Assembly: GCF_932526225.1 (NCBI RefSeq)
Contig: NC_064048.1
Coordinates: 7,357,015-7,421,014, forward strand
Reading direction: 5' to 3'
DNA length: 64,000 bases
Origin: Nematostella vectensis
Taxonomy: Eukaryota; Cnidaria; Anthozoa; Actiniaria; Edwardsiidae
Positions 21,201 through 30,800 of this stretch are shown here, one piece after another (position 1 is the first letter of the stretch; each line of letters begins with the position of its first letter). The position numbers and the translations under genes were made by a program. Under the pieces are notes generated by a model that saw only the letters and a list, made by a program, of their open reading frames with translations, was not told where the DNA came from and did not search any database.

Positions 21201-23540
21201 TTTATTCATATTAGGAAAGGACTGAAATACCTCTTTCTGTACTTGGCTGCATTTGACACCAGGTAAACTCCAATAAGACATAAAACACTCACTCCAAATA
21301 GCCTGGAAATCAAAGGAAAACTAACTCTATTGGCATTAATCAAAACTGAAGGATTGGATATTCCATGAAAATTGCAACAAAATAAGAAAACAGTACTATT
21401 GTAAGAATGTGTTAATATTGTAAAATCTTAACAAAGTCTTAATAGAACGATTTCACGTAACCACTTTTAACATGCTAATGAGAAAACTAACATGTTAATG
21501 AGGCACACGCGCGGTAGGTTCACGCTTGGGAGAGTATTGACAAAAAAACAAATATTTTATTTGTTCTCTTTTATTCTCAAACATTTCACAACCCGGTGAA
21601 AATGTTGAAGCGGTGATACATCAAATTGGATCAACTGTAAAAAAGAGGTTGTAGTCAATTCTAGGCAATTTTATTATCCTGTCCAAAAAATTTACGCAAA
21701 CAAAACAATTGAGAGAATCAGAGTTCCTAACTTATGTGAACTACTTGTCCAGCTGCTTCTCAACCTTATTTATAAGAGCGTTCACTTTTACCAGAGTTTC
21801 CATGGCCTTTGAACACATAGCTGTGTGAGCTTCTTGTGCTCCCCTTGCCGTTTCCTTGCCCGTCTTTTCTTCTTGGATTTTGGTTCCGATTCATTTTCGC
21901 TCTCAGAGGAGAATCCTGCGAATGTGGTCGTTAATTTGTACTCAACTTTTTTTGTGCAGGCGTCTGCTTGTTCGCATAACGCATTTGTTGCCTCACTATC
22001 TCCGACTGTGCGCCGACATAAATGGACATTGAGGTAGATGTTGACGGATGTGGAGCTGACAATGCTTGTTTTACGATGTTTCGCATGTGCCTCATTAACA
22101 TGTTAGTTTACTCATCTCATTAGCATGTAAATTAAGTACGTTAAATCGTTCTAATGTCTCAGGCCCGAACCCAGGATTTTTCTTGGGGGGGGGGGGGGGG
22201 GGGGGGGGGGGCGAGATCCGACAAAGTGAACTGATACAAATCTGACCACCCCTGAAAGAACAAAATGGGATTTTTTTTGCCTTTGCAGTATCTTCACGGG
22301 CGTAATGTTGGATTTGGCAACAAATACAAGTCTGACTTATGGATTATTGACATATCAGAGTAATCTAGCTTATGCTTTATAGTTTTGTCTACAAATAGCA
22401 CATCAATTGAGAACCGAAAGTGGACTTTCGGCCGTTGTGCACCCCCCCCCATAGGTACGGTCCTGTGTCTTACAGTTCTCCAGCTATGAATAGAAGAGGG
22501 GTGACACAAGGTATGAAGACACAGGCAAACTTCTTGTTGTGGAGACAGGGACCAGAGCTGTAGATGCCTTCATCCTTGCTACCAGCGGTTGAAGAGATAG
22601 GTGGAAGGCCGACCTGCGAATAAGTGACAGTTCATTTTTATAGGGTGGGAAGCCATGGGAAATATGAAATCCTTAAATGTTTGGATAACATATAATCTGT
22701 GCTATTTTATTTGACCTGCAAAGAATTCTCATTCAGAGCAAATATTTTGCTAATCTGTGTATGGCATTTTCATGGGATACATAAAAAAGTTTGCACCATT
22801 TTTCTGTAGTGAAGTACTTTTTCACTCAAACTTCACATTGAAACCCACATGAATGCTTGCTACTTAACAGCAAACTTTTAAGCATATCACTCTATGGCCT
22901 GACATTGTTTTTATGACCTTTTTAATTTCACTACCATTTAGTTTATAAAAGTTACATGTAACTTTATTTTATGCAATTTCAAAAAGATGTCCAAAAAATT
23001 ATCGTCACCTAGATATTTATAAAGGACTGGTAAGTCATTTTAATTGAAAAATAATTTAGCAATCCTGGCGCTGAGTAAAAATTGCTAGCAATGCTTGGAA
23101 AAACACAAAGCGCAACTTACAATATTAACACATTCTTATAATAGTACTGTTTTCTTATTTTGTTGCACAGCTGAGTTAAGCAAATTTTGCTGAACTCAGT
23201 TTTGTGTACAGTAGTAAGTCTGGCAAGATACCAAAATATAGAAAGAACTGAATTGGCACAGTGTTCCTATGGATAGTTCCGTTTTATTTTTCTAATTGTT
23301 TGCTTTTTTAGTTTATTGCTATAAGTTAAGTAACTTTCTTCTAACCAAGGGCTTCTGGACTATTGTTGGAAAAGTGTCTACCAACTGCCACTACAGTTTT
23401 GCTGTGAATGTCTTTACTTAGTACGTGTGAAAGTTTAGAAGAGAAATAATGTCCAATGTCGACTCAGAATCTTATTAGAGCGCTCTCACCTCAGTTACTT
23501 GTTCGCCGCTGACTCGTATCTGCCGTAAATCGGTATCCAT
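3253..23540 (-). CDS. Polytopic membrane protein, 745 aa, 21 coding exons, family not recognised
   Basis: Coding exons in order: 23540-23490, 22613-22474, 21302-21231, 20678-20604, 19590-19532, 19300-19242, 18721-18606, 17999-17905, 13281-13169, 12784-12706, 10990-10935, 10315-10193, 9317-9241, 8804-8665, 8297-8231, 7132-6901, 6243-6129, 5543-5395, 4800-4724, 4053-3900, 3441-3253. All 20 introns are GT-AG and every phase matches, giving 2238 nt with no internal stop, which strongly supports one gene. The start is MDTDLRQIRVSGEQ, followed by a soluble N-terminus of about 45 residues. After that come roughly 18-20 hydrophobic segments separated by short loops, one example being LLLVAFLVSLAVLVKLVRL near the C-terminus. 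I see no signal peptide, nucleotide-binding motif or known catalytic signature, and I do not assign a function. A multipass transporter or an ER/Golgi membrane enzyme would fit. Introns are full of MITEs and minisatellites. Least certain are the acceptors of exons 11, 14 and 15 and the choice of donor for exon 14. Confidence 0.85.
4046..4278. repeat. 77/78-bp tandem repeat carrying the exon 20 acceptor, 3 copies
   Basis: Copies start at 4046, 4123 and 4201. On the minus strand each contains a TAG acceptor followed by GGATATGA, the first eight bases of exon 20 of the membrane-protein gene, so the acceptor at 4053 is duplicated twice upstream in intron 19. The unit length is not a multiple of three, so use of a distal acceptor would disrupt the frame. 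Confidence 0.9.
4319..4436. mobile_element. Palindromic MITE in intron 19 of gene 1
   Basis: The left arm 4319-4356 and right arm 4399-4436 are near-perfect inverted repeats around the core TTTCTAGAAAGCAGGTTA, with a loop of about 40 bp. This is a typical short fold-back MITE with no coding capacity. I could not define the target-site duplication. Confidence 0.8.
7150..8230. repeat. 20-bp minisatellite filling intron 15, about 50 copies
   Basis: A unit of about 20 bp (CTAGACCACGTGACTAGCCC and variants of 19-21 bp) fills almost all of the intron between exon 16 (from 7132) and exon 15 (to 8231) of the membrane-protein gene. Read on the minus strand, the first unit is the exon 15 donor itself (GTTAGTCACGTGG), and many later units repeat a donor-like GTTAGT or CTAGTC. 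About a dozen copies contain a perfect CACGTG E-box. No coding sequence is present. Confidence 0.93.
8479..8730. repeat. 84-bp in-frame tandem repeat carrying the exon 14 donor, 3 copies
   Basis: Three copies starting at 8479, 8563 and 8647 are identical. On the minus strand each contains the last 21 codons of exon 14 (from TAC CTG TCA AGC to CTA G), the donor CTAG/GTATTG and about 20 bp of intron. Since 84 is 28 codons, the frame stays open through all copies and each donor has the same phase. I annotate the first donor reached (8665) as the exon end. Use of the next donors would insert 28 or 56 residues. Confidence 0.92.
8891..8998. mobile_element. Palindromic MITE in intron 13 of gene 1
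   Basis: Inverted arms 8891-8926 and 8963-8998 match almost perfectly (core GGTCGGGTACCGTGGCC) around a spacer of about 36 bp. Weaker complementarity extends outwards to about 8876 and 9042. It is non-coding and would form a strong hairpin in the intronic RNA. Confidence 0.8.
9750..9936. mobile_element. MITE with AAGCGC-rich inverted arms, intron 12 of gene 1
   Basis: The ends are TTAAAG...GGTTCTCGCTAGGACG at the left and the inverse ...CGTCCAAGTGAGAAACAACCTTAA at the right, each carrying GCAAGCGC or GCGCTTRCGTCC motifs. The structure is a fold-back with no coding capacity. A 34-bp direct repeat (AAAGTCACAGGAT...) lies just upstream at about 9604-9672. Confidence 0.7.
10654..10860. mobile_element. 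Fold-back MITE, first copy (intron 11 of gene 1)
   Basis: The ends are GCCTTATGCCTAGTGCACAC and, inverted at the right, GCCTAGTGTCGCACACTAGC. The interior is built of the motif CATGTCGTTATGTC in both orientations around an A/T-rich centre. A second member is at 18317-18600, so this is a dispersed family rather than a local palindrome. Confidence 0.8.
11525..12675. mobile_element. Fold-back DNA element with 31-bp perfect TIRs and CGCG-rich subterminal repeats
   Basis: The terminal inverted repeats at 11525-11555 and 12645-12675 are a perfect 31-bp match beginning TATGTGACGACTCACGCG. Inside each end lies a tandem array of about 22 bp built on GCTCGCGCC..CTCGCGGAA, in the same orientation on both sides. 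A 35-nt palindrome (16-bp arms, 3-nt loop) at 11776-11810 carries CTCGCGGGTCGTAT. No transposase is encoded, and the open frames across the arrays are repeat artefacts. The element sits in intron 10 of the membrane-protein gene, 30 bp from the exon 10 donor. Confidence 0.88.
13318..17344 (+). mobile_element. hAT-like DNA transposon, about 4.0 kb, in intron 8 of gene 1
   Basis: The left end is CAGGGACCGCGGAACCGG. The right end, read inverted, is CAGGGCCCGCGGAGCGGG, and a GGTATTGCC block follows in both. The flanks carry a 5-bp repeat CACAG at 13313-13317 and 17345-17349, a putative target-site duplication. Classical hAT elements make 8 bp, so this would be a 5-bp subgroup. The element carries one transposase gene on the plus strand (13664-16897) and a GC-rich right subterminal region (17200-17344). 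Its left end is only about 36 bp upstream of the exon 9 acceptor of the host gene, which is on the opposite strand. Confidence 0.85.
13664..16897 (+). pseudogene. hAT-family transposase (TTF-type zinc finger), 4 exons, one frameshift
   Basis: Exons 13664-13673, 13895-13960, 14311-14450 and 14646-16897 have GT-AG junctions and matching phases, equivalent to about 820 residues. Order: acidic/serine-rich N-terminus; a KVTLHDFFK motif resembling a PCNA-binding PIP box (about residues 55-63); a TTF-type zinc finger (CHVC near 14890, GFNTWRNATKMFRLHQNS, then CHKQA); the RNase H-like core with the first acidic site in LLADECTDVANKEQ and the second in CYDGAGNMSG; and a C-terminal hAT dimerisation segment around NPATDAIGERSFSTMRRLK with the expected glutamate. 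The only break I find is at about 15339-15348, where AGTAA is present twice in tandem and the 5-bp gain shifts the frame into a stop. All other key residues look intact, so inactivation is recent. The zinc finger and C-terminus resemble ZMYM-type domesticated relatives. Confidence 0.88.
18317..18600. mobile_element. Fold-back MITE, second copy, touching the exon 7 donor
   Basis: It belongs to the same family as 10654-10860: terminal GCCTTATGCCTGGTGC at the left and, inverted, GCCTTGTGCACACTAGT at the right, with internal CATGTCGTTATGTC blocks. On the host gene's minus strand the exon 7 donor is GTAAC (18605-18601), and the MITE terminus starts at intron position +6. The insertion therefore left only the minimal donor sequence. 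Confidence 0.8.
19060..19205. repeat. CAGA/GACA-rich microsatellite, intron 6 of gene 1
   Basis: Imperfect ACAG/AGAC tetranucleotide repeats interspersed with short unique words. Low complexity, no coding potential; short open frames across it are not real genes. Confidence 0.8.
19284..19500. repeat. 73-bp tandem repeat carrying the exon 6 acceptor, 3 copies
   Basis: Copies start at 19284, 19357 and 19430, and the third ends in diverged sequence. On the minus strand each contains AAG/GTGGTGTTGGATTGCTC, the exon 6 acceptor plus its first bases. The genuine exon 6 of the membrane-protein gene uses the acceptor at 19300, the last of the three in transcription order. The 73-bp unit is not a multiple of three. 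Confidence 0.9.
20720..21005. repeat. 47-bp tandem repeat in intron 3 of gene 1, about 6 copies
   Basis: Unit around TATAGGGACTCTCACCACAG with GGCCCAGTGTGTTAACACAT, period 47 bp (for example 20771 and 20818), degenerating at both edges. It is purely intronic: unlike several other arrays in this gene, it does not include an annotated splice site. Confidence 0.9.
21440..22155. mobile_element. Non-autonomous TIR element, about 0.7 kb, intron 2 of gene 1
   Basis: Inverted ends of about 65 bp: left AGAACGATTTCACGTAACC...ACATGCTAATGAG and, inverted, right AGAACGATTTAACGTAC...ACATGCTAATGAG, followed in both by AACATGTTAATGAGGCAC. The interior has only short open frames, one of which is rich in serine, glutamate and lysine. 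No transposase recognised. Confidence 0.75.
22185..22211 (+). repeat. Poly-G tract
   Basis: An uninterrupted run of about 27 G in intron 2 of the minus-strand gene (poly-C in the transcript). Length is likely polymorphic and prone to sequencing error. Confidence 0.9.
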
Positions 23541-23754
23541 CTTTACACAACCTCAGAATCCATTGATTCTAGTCCGAAGAACTGCCAAGACAGCTTAGTA
23601 TAGTACTTTATGGATGATGAATTGATTTGGTAATTACAGATAAAATGCAATACTATTGAGATTTATGAAGTACCAAGCTTAATTTTGAGCGGGTGTTTTG
23701 AATATGCTACGTGACCAGGCCATCACTACCAGGCCAAAGGGGCTTGGTAACGTA

Positions 23755-23788
<34 letters not shown>

Positions 23789-24735
23789 GAGACCCGGCAA
23801 TAACATAGTGTGGGAGTCCGAGGCTCCAATTAAAAACAAAAATGATATAAGTACCTGAATGGTTAAAAATGACAACCGTATATGAGCCAATTTTGTAATC
23901 TATAGTTTGATAAATTTTGTAGCGTCCCTTAAAAGTTCAATTCACTTCGTTTGAGTTTTGTTTTACTTTAAGACGGGATGTCGTTTATCCCCGTCAACTA
24001 TAGATAGGAGAAGGAATTGGCCTGAAGGCTAGCTAGAACCGGCGGATTGAAGTACTGTACCGGTCATTTCAAGAACTAATTGTCTTCACACTCAATCGTG
24101 AAATGCTTACTTCCTGTGTAACGCTCTCGTCATAAGGGACCACCAGATCCGATTACGATTAACACAGTCCCCGTGTTAATCGACAAATAGACTTTGAACA
24201 CGGTTACAAGCTCTCGTAAGCGACCGCTCTTCGAGGCTGATGAATCACCAGCCTCCCCCGCGGGCATCTCTCGGTGGTTCGAAATCCGAACGCAAAATTC
24301 TGCATTCATCAACTGTCCAATACTACGAAAATAACGATTGCGGTTAATTATTGCTTCTTCTATTGGTGTTTCTTTCTATTATTCTGGATAATTTAAAGCT
24401 GGGTAAGATGTCTTTTTAGCGCAATTCACTTTTTCTTTCCTTTTTCACTTTTTCTTTTTCTTTTTCTTTTTCTTTCACAAAAACAGAGGAAGTCTAGTAT
24501 CCCTGTCAACGGTAGTAAAGAGAAGGAATTTTCCTAAGGCTAACAAGAACCGACCAAAAATACTTGTCATATCAAGAACTTTATTAATTACAATACTCAA
24601 TAGTGACATAGTAGATATTATACAAGCCCTATTTATCCTCAGGGCAAAAAAGGAGCCATAAATAACCCCAAACAACAGTCCCCCGTTCAATCAAGTACCT
24701 TTACTTCTGGAAGTGCTGCTTTAAGGGTTGCCAAG
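23541..24735. promoter_or_regulatory. Shared upstream region of the divergent genes 1 and 2
   Basis: The ATG of the membrane-protein gene (23540, minus) and the ATG of the ILEI-type gene (24736, plus) point away from each other, so both promoters must lie here or in unseen 5' exons. The region contains a 30-base poly-G run (23758-23787). It also contains two diverged direct copies of a segment of about 130 bp (23975-24110 and 24484-24612, sharing CCTGTCAACN.TAG...GAGAAGGAATT). A 60-codon minus-strand open frame (24312-24130) is followed by a good donor (GTAAGC at about 24110) and could be a 5' exon of gene 1. I do not see a splice that joins it in frame. Confidence 0.45.
23758..23787 (+). repeat. 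Poly-G tract, 30 bases
   Basis: An uninterrupted G run about 220 bp upstream of the gene 1 start codon on the opposite strand. It could form G-quadruplexes or simply be an unstable homopolymer. Confidence 0.9.
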
Positions 24736-27700
24736 ATGGATTTTCTCTCTACCCTTGTCGTTGCGTTTTTGATTTTGGTATCGTCCACCCAAGGTACGAG
24801 AATCATACATTAAAGCAGCGTTTGTTAAAGAACGTGCGAAAAAATATACATAATGAGTTATTTAGAAATCAAACGCTGAAAAAAATATATCTCATTCGGC
24901 TTAGTTGAAGGCGACCTTAACATTTAGCTCGTCATTTAATGACGAAAAAAGTGTCCAAAATCGTTTGGACGCATTATGCGTACGTCTCTAGTATAAGGTA
25001 TAAAGAAGAGACGACCTAAAAGGGGGTCTTTCCTCTCTCAACTAAAAATCTATCTTCAAAAAAGTCAAATGGTAGAAATGTTGCTCAAGTCCTTTTTTTT
25101 TTTTGCTTCCCTCGGCCGTCATCACCGTAAATATGTTAAAAAAGAATAATAAAATAAATAGACACAATTTTTATAAGGCCCTGATATAAATATCATTTTC
25201 CGGTTACCTTACACAGGTGCTCACCATGATAAGTTGTTCAAGAAAATCAACACAGATGGCCCGGTATGCTTTAAGGCAAAGGGCGACCAACCAGCTGTGA
25301 TTACTTACAAAGGACACGAGCGAGTTTTAAACGGCATCAAACTAGTGCACGTATCCGGTAGAGTAAAGTGTTTCTGTGTCACCCCATCTGCTATTCCTTA
25401 CACACCCATCCTCTCAAAACACCCACACATTTTCTTATTTCTTGATAATTTCCATATAACTAGCTCTGGGAACAGAAATCTTGGCGAATCACCAACTTGC
25501 GAATCGGTCCTGAGACCAGATAGCTCTCACTGGATAACTTTTATTGTACAGCGTTCTCGCTATGATCGGTGAACTTATTTTTAGGTCAACTGGATTGCAT
25601 GAAAAAAAACTGTATTTATGTGTGTTTTTGTTTACAAGGAAAACTATCATATGATGGCAGGACAAAGAATTTCTTTGGCTGTGGAAAGAGAGACCATTTC
25701 AACATCTTCATCACTGATGTGATTGACAATGTGGTATTTCCCAGAAAAGATATCGTAAAAGGTACGGGAACAGAAGAGAGAAGAAGGGGAGGGTGTAAAA
25801 GGGGGCAGGTGAAAGGGGACAGGGAAGAGAAAACAGGAGAGGAGGGGCATTGAAGAGGGGACAAGAAAGGGACGCCGGAGTAAGGGCAGAGGAAAGAGGT
25901 ATAGAGACAGGGAGACAGAGCAAAAAAATGGCATAAAATTTTCCAATTCTCAATATATATGCTCAAGATTCCGCATACAAAGAATTCCTCAGACCAACAG
26001 CTTAATTCCAAATGTTAAAGAAATTTAGAAGATATGAAATTTAGATATTAGCTAGCAAAGTTGGGCTTAATTTTTTTTCAGAGCCCGACTAGTCCCTGAA
26101 AACGAGGAAAATTCATACTTTGAACATTTGAACATTGCAATTCAAGCCTCATATCTCGAAGACGAACCCATTAGAAAAAATACATTTTGATATGCTGGTT
26201 TACATAACATAGGAGCTTCTATGCAAAAATTTAAGCTTACCGAAGTAACCAGACCTTATTATTATTTGTTTTTTTTTTGCTCTGTCAGACAGGGGTATAT
26301 GGACAGATATGAGAGAAAGAAGAAAAATAGGGGGCGATGGTGGACAATTTATTATACTGGACAGCTTTATGCTTACATAGCATAACCGTTACTTTTTAAC
26401 AGTGATGGCTTTTCCCCGTATGCGTGTGTACGTCCGCAGCGAGGGCTGCAGTGATCCTGGAATTGTTGGATGCGGTCAAGCTCGGATGATCGTAAATGGA
26501 GTTGATTATGCTCCGGGCGGACGGGGTTTTCAAGTGGTGGTGTTGGATGCTATGGAAGGTAAGGTTAACAAGAAGGCGCCGACAAGATCAAGCTTAATGT
26601 TCAATACGAGTCTAATTTAAATCCAAGAGGGGACCTAGAGGTTGCCAAAAAATGTATATTATCGTTTCTAGTGAAATTACTTGAAAATGATATCTCACAT
26701 ATTTGTGCTGTAATTAAGCTAATGGAAGGATGGCTATTCCACTGGGCTTTGCTGATTTCCGTGACTTTTTATTCTGTTACTTACCAAGTATCTAATTTGT
26801 TCAGGTAAAATACTTGGTACCCGAAGATTTGACTCTTATGGCCAAAGAAGCGAGGCTTTGAAAGCATACCACTACTTGAGATCTGTTAAAGGCCAGTAAG
26901 TATGCACATGAAGAGCCTGATATTATTTTGCATGGCATCTCAAAATCTTTAAGTCGGTTGTTGGGTCATCTTCAGATATAACACAAGCAGTATAGAACAG
27001 ATTCTTAATTATGGTGTATGTGTTTCTTTCTTTTCTTTTTTAATATGTGTATTTTTTTCTTTCTGTCATCTTTTATAATCGGCCAAAGTCATTACTGGAA
27101 CCCCTTTGCAAATAAATAAACCTAAATGCTTTTTTTATGTTTGTAGCAAAATAGTTCTTGTGGCGATCGCAGACGAGGCCTGGAATCAAGGGTCCCACTT
27201 CCCCATAGACAGAGAGCTCATACGACTTGGCGCAAAAGGACCAATCATAAGGCAACTTCGAAGTTCTCTCGCTCTGATTGGGTATGCGGGCAGAAAGCGA
27301 CCTCGTTGGATGAGGTTTGGCCAGAACCCTCCGTCAAAAGGACCTACCACAGTCAATTCAAAGATACCTATTATTCCTGGGGGAAAAGGTACGTTTCCTT
27401 TAACGTCTAGTGAATGAAAGAACGGCAAACTCGTTAAATATCAAAATAAGACAAATCGCCAGTGGCGGATCCAGGGGTGGTGTGACGGGGGTGACATGTC
27501 ACCCCCCCCCCCCCCCTTTTGGGCGATTTAAACATAAAAAGATAACTCGTTGCAAATTGTTATAGCCGAATTGGATGTATCGCGATGCTATTCACTGGAA
27601 CCAGAAAATGGTCGTAACAGAAAGCCAGGCTGTTGCACTAGGCGAAACAAGGCATGCATTTTGAATCAGAACATTCTGACTGGCGGGACAGTAAAGCACT

Positions 27701-29020
27701 TTTCAACAACATTTTTAACCCGAAAAGATAGCAAATTGGTGTAGTCGAAGCAATTTCTAACCCTAAGCTCTAAAATCACTGTGAGACCGGTGAGACCCCC
27801 TAATGAATAGCAAAAAGCGTAAGAATTTTATAGCAGCTGGTTGAATTGAATGTCCTAAAAGATAGGGCGATGACCCCATCGTCTACTTTTATGAGGAGCC
27901 CTCCCCCTACCACTTGCTAGACGGAGCGCGACCTGAAAATTCATGCTGGCACATAGTAGAGTGGTTAAGCAAAATGAAGCTGCGAGATACTTATCAACAT
28001 GCCTCACTGGCAAAAGCCTTCGCAACAGAGATACAAGAATCCTTGGCAAAAAATGAGATTTTAAACAGCTGTCGCAGGAATAGGCATATGAGTTTATAAA
28101 TGAGCTCGAAGGAGGTTATGTGGGAATAGCAGCTCCAGACGCCGATTATCAAGGATCCTTCACTCACTAAATATAGTCGTTTGCCACGCCTGCAATATAG
28201 CACGCAATATGTTGGGTTCTTACCATGAGCTTTTCAAGTTTTTTTGACTCGCCGGCATAATTCCTTTAAAACTATGTTGTGATTTATGCACTTGCACCCG
28301 TGTGTTCGTCCGTAGTAAAAGGAGCTGTTATGCTTTCTGTTCTCTACTAATTCAAAACTTATTTAAGTAACGTGATTTTTACAAACAGGGAAAATAAATG
28401 TATTCTCGAAATTTTGTAGAAGATTTTGTAACAAGAAATATATATTCCTTAAAATCTGAAAAAAAAATCGAGACAGCCTGTCAAAAAAGTCACCCTCCCT
28501 TTCTAAATCCTAGATCCGCCACTGATCGCGCATAGTCTAAGAAGTTACGCGGGGTTGAAAATCAGGTCAGATCAACTTTGGGTTAATTATCACATTTGTG
28601 TAAAACCGGGACTGCGAATCTCTCGTCTTTTGGAATAAGGATGTTAAGCCGGAGGTCCCGTTTCTCAACGGTGTGTTGGGGACGTAAAAGAACCACTGGG
28701 GACGATGAACCATGGTAACCATCCTCAGTGACATTATTTACACAGTGAGTCACACTCATTGTTCTCATGATCGTCTTTTGAACTACACTAATATATTTTT
28801 ATATCTACTAATTATAATTTGATCAGGGAAGAGTTATTGGTACGAGATGACCAACCGTGATTGCACATCAAAGACAATGCTGTTCGCCGATGTGTCGCGC
28901 CCATTCCTCCTCAGTCGTAATCAGCAGCTTAAGGTCTGGTACGGAGAGGATCTTGATGACGTGAATGAAATGGGAAATGCAGGCCGCGCATGCGTAGATG
29001 TGTATGCTTGGCTGGCCTGA
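24736..29020 (+). CDS. Secreted ILEI/FAM3-type domain protein, 334 aa, 7 exons
   Basis: Exons: 24736-24793, 25217-25357, 25639-25761, 26403-26558, 26805-26895, 27147-27388, 28827-29020; 1005 nt, all GT-AG. Five of the six introns are phase 1 and one is phase 2. The first exon encodes a signal peptide (MDFLSTLVVAFLILVSSTQG). Residues of about 112-255 match the ILEI/FAM3 (PANDER-like) fold: GGRGFQVVVLD, RRFDSYG, IVLVAIADEAW, LALIGYAG. Members of that family are secreted cytokine-like or lectin-associated globular proteins. The flanking parts are cysteine-bearing (CFKAKGDQ, FFGCGKRDHF near the N-terminus; KVWYGEDL and ACVDVYAWLA at the C-terminus), and I do not assign them to a named domain. The extracellular location is inferred from the signal peptide. 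Intron 6 carries a TIR element (27460-28524). It is divergent from gene 1. Ligand and function are unknown. Confidence 0.85.
27460..28524. mobile_element. hAT-type non-autonomous element, intron 6 of the ILEI-type gene
   Basis: The ends are CAGTGGCGGATCCAGG at the left and, inverted, CAGTGGCGGATCTAGG at the right, the classic CAGTG hAT start. The flanks share ATCGC (27455-27459 and 28525-28529), again a 5-bp putative target duplication like the full transposon at 13318. The interior of about 1 kb has no long open frame and no recognisable transposase motif. Confidence 0.82.
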
Positions 29021-29102
29021 TTACAGGTTCAGTAATTATGGTTTTGCCTTGAAGTAAATTATGTTGACAAAGAAATGTAAAAGTAACTTAGAGTTAAACA
29101 TC

Positions 29103-29108
29103 AATAAA
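29103..29108 (+). terminator. Poly(A) signal of the ILEI-type gene
   Basis: A canonical AATAAA lies 83 bp after the TGA stop, in an AT-rich 3' region. It is the first such hexamer downstream and fits a short 3' UTR. Confidence 0.6.
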
Positions 29109-30800
29109 TGGGTAATGTTATCAAGTTGTTTATTATACTTCCACATTTTGAATGTAACCTTATGAGTTTTGATGCCATAATTCTCGATGAAAAAGGTTAC
29201 AACAACCAGACCTAGATTATTCCCCCTTTTTCCTAGTAAGAAAAATGTAGCAATTATATAATATTTTACTTTTCATTTAGAATGTCAAAACTTGAACACC
29301 CTTGATCACCCTTTTCTGCGTTACTATTTATATTCAAACGAAATAATAAAATGAAGAATATACAAGCGTCGTTCAGATTTAAATTTGACAATTGTTAAAC
29401 TTTTCAAAATAACCAACATTCAATTTTATGGTCGTATCAAAAACGATCTCGAATGTGACAACGAAGAGGGGAGACTATTAAGTATTTTCAAGCTAAATAC
29501 GTTTTGCAGTTATTGTCGATAAGCATTAAAATGTTTTTTTTTCTCGACATGGCTAACCAACTAGTAGCAACCTGTCCTAAGAAGAATATTTAAAAGAAGT
29601 AATTTACACAGACCCTGCGTCACCGGGTGTCCATATCGGGCCACGGCTTATTTTCAACACTGTCCTGCGATGCGTCCTCCGTAGCCTACCTGTAGGCTTT
29701 GATAGTTTCTCCGGAACGAAAACCCCGGAGTTCGCATACACCATCCCTATTTTGGATACACTTTTTTTTAAGAACGTCTAATTTTCAGTTGAGGCTGGTG
29801 TTTCGCTTGACACCGTCATTGCAGGGGGTGGGGCGCTTGCGCGTTAATCAACAGATCATAAACAGAGGGCGTTATCAATATTAAACTTCGCACAGAACCG
29901 TCCATGTTTATACGATTGCTCTAAATTTTTCACCAAAGATGACCCAATGTATGGAGAGTGCACACATTTAAAAATTTATTTCACGCAATCGAGAAGTAGC
30001 ACTTAAAAAGTAAACAACATTTTTTGCACTTATTTGAGACTGACGCAAAATTGAGCGTTAGCTTTTTGACGACACTACCAGAATCAGTTCAATATATGGT
30101 CATACAGCCTCTAGACCAGAAAAATTGACGTCGAAGTACAGTCCGTTCGAAAAGCGTTTGTTAGCCTTTATTACCCGAGTTTTTGCAAATAACAACCGCC
30201 AATTATGTACAATAACTCATACCAACTTTGGTTAGGCTACGTTCAATAGAAAGAAAGTTGCAACCCTAGTTGTCGAACGCAGTTTATGCAAATTACAGAG
30301 GATTTAATTGTATCTGCGTGAACGCTAGGCATAGGTGGGAAGACAATCATTGATATTTTAATAATAAAATAAGTTTTTTTGTTGAAGATAATGTGATACA
30401 AAATTTCCCTTTTTGTGCCATATGAAAAAACCGTTGTCGTTCTAGGGGTCTGGTACCGAGCAATTTTAGTTTCTTTTCAGAGACTTTCTCCATTGACTAA
30501 AGATATTCACAGTCACTGTTTTTCTCTTTTGAAAACAATTCATAAAGTTTGCGAAGCACCTGCGGTACGGCAGCCTTAAAAATGACAAGAATCATGCAGG
30601 TTTTCCAAATAAGGAGTATATTAGTTTCCTTATATGGAAGTGACCGCGTCTGGGAAGAACGACAATTTTTGGCTAAATTTTCTTGAGATGGCAATAGGTT
30701 AGTGGCATAGGTTGAAAGACTAATCATTAATAAAATATTTGTAATAAATTGAGTGTTTTTGAGAAGATAATGAGATTTAAAATGTCTCTCTTTTTGCATA
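29109..30800. other. Intergenic, mostly degenerate repeat
   Basis: I see no coding exon. Two diverged direct copies of a segment of about 120 bp (about 30330-30420 and 30700-30797, sharing GGCATAGGT and a GAAGATAATG.GAT block) indicate an old duplication of about 380 bp. Short open frames in the stretch lack any recognisable motif. Confidence 0.5.

Larger units (their letters stand above)
21374..23166. repeat. 49-bp inverted repeat pair flanking exon 2 of gene 1
   Basis: Arms at 21374-21422 (intron 2) and 23118-23166 (intron 1) are complementary at 48 of 49 positions (core GAAAACAGTACTATTG). The 1.7 kb between them contains coding exon 2 (22613-22474) and the 0.7-kb TIR element. Paired in the pre-mRNA, the arms would loop out exon 2. 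Confidence 0.85.
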
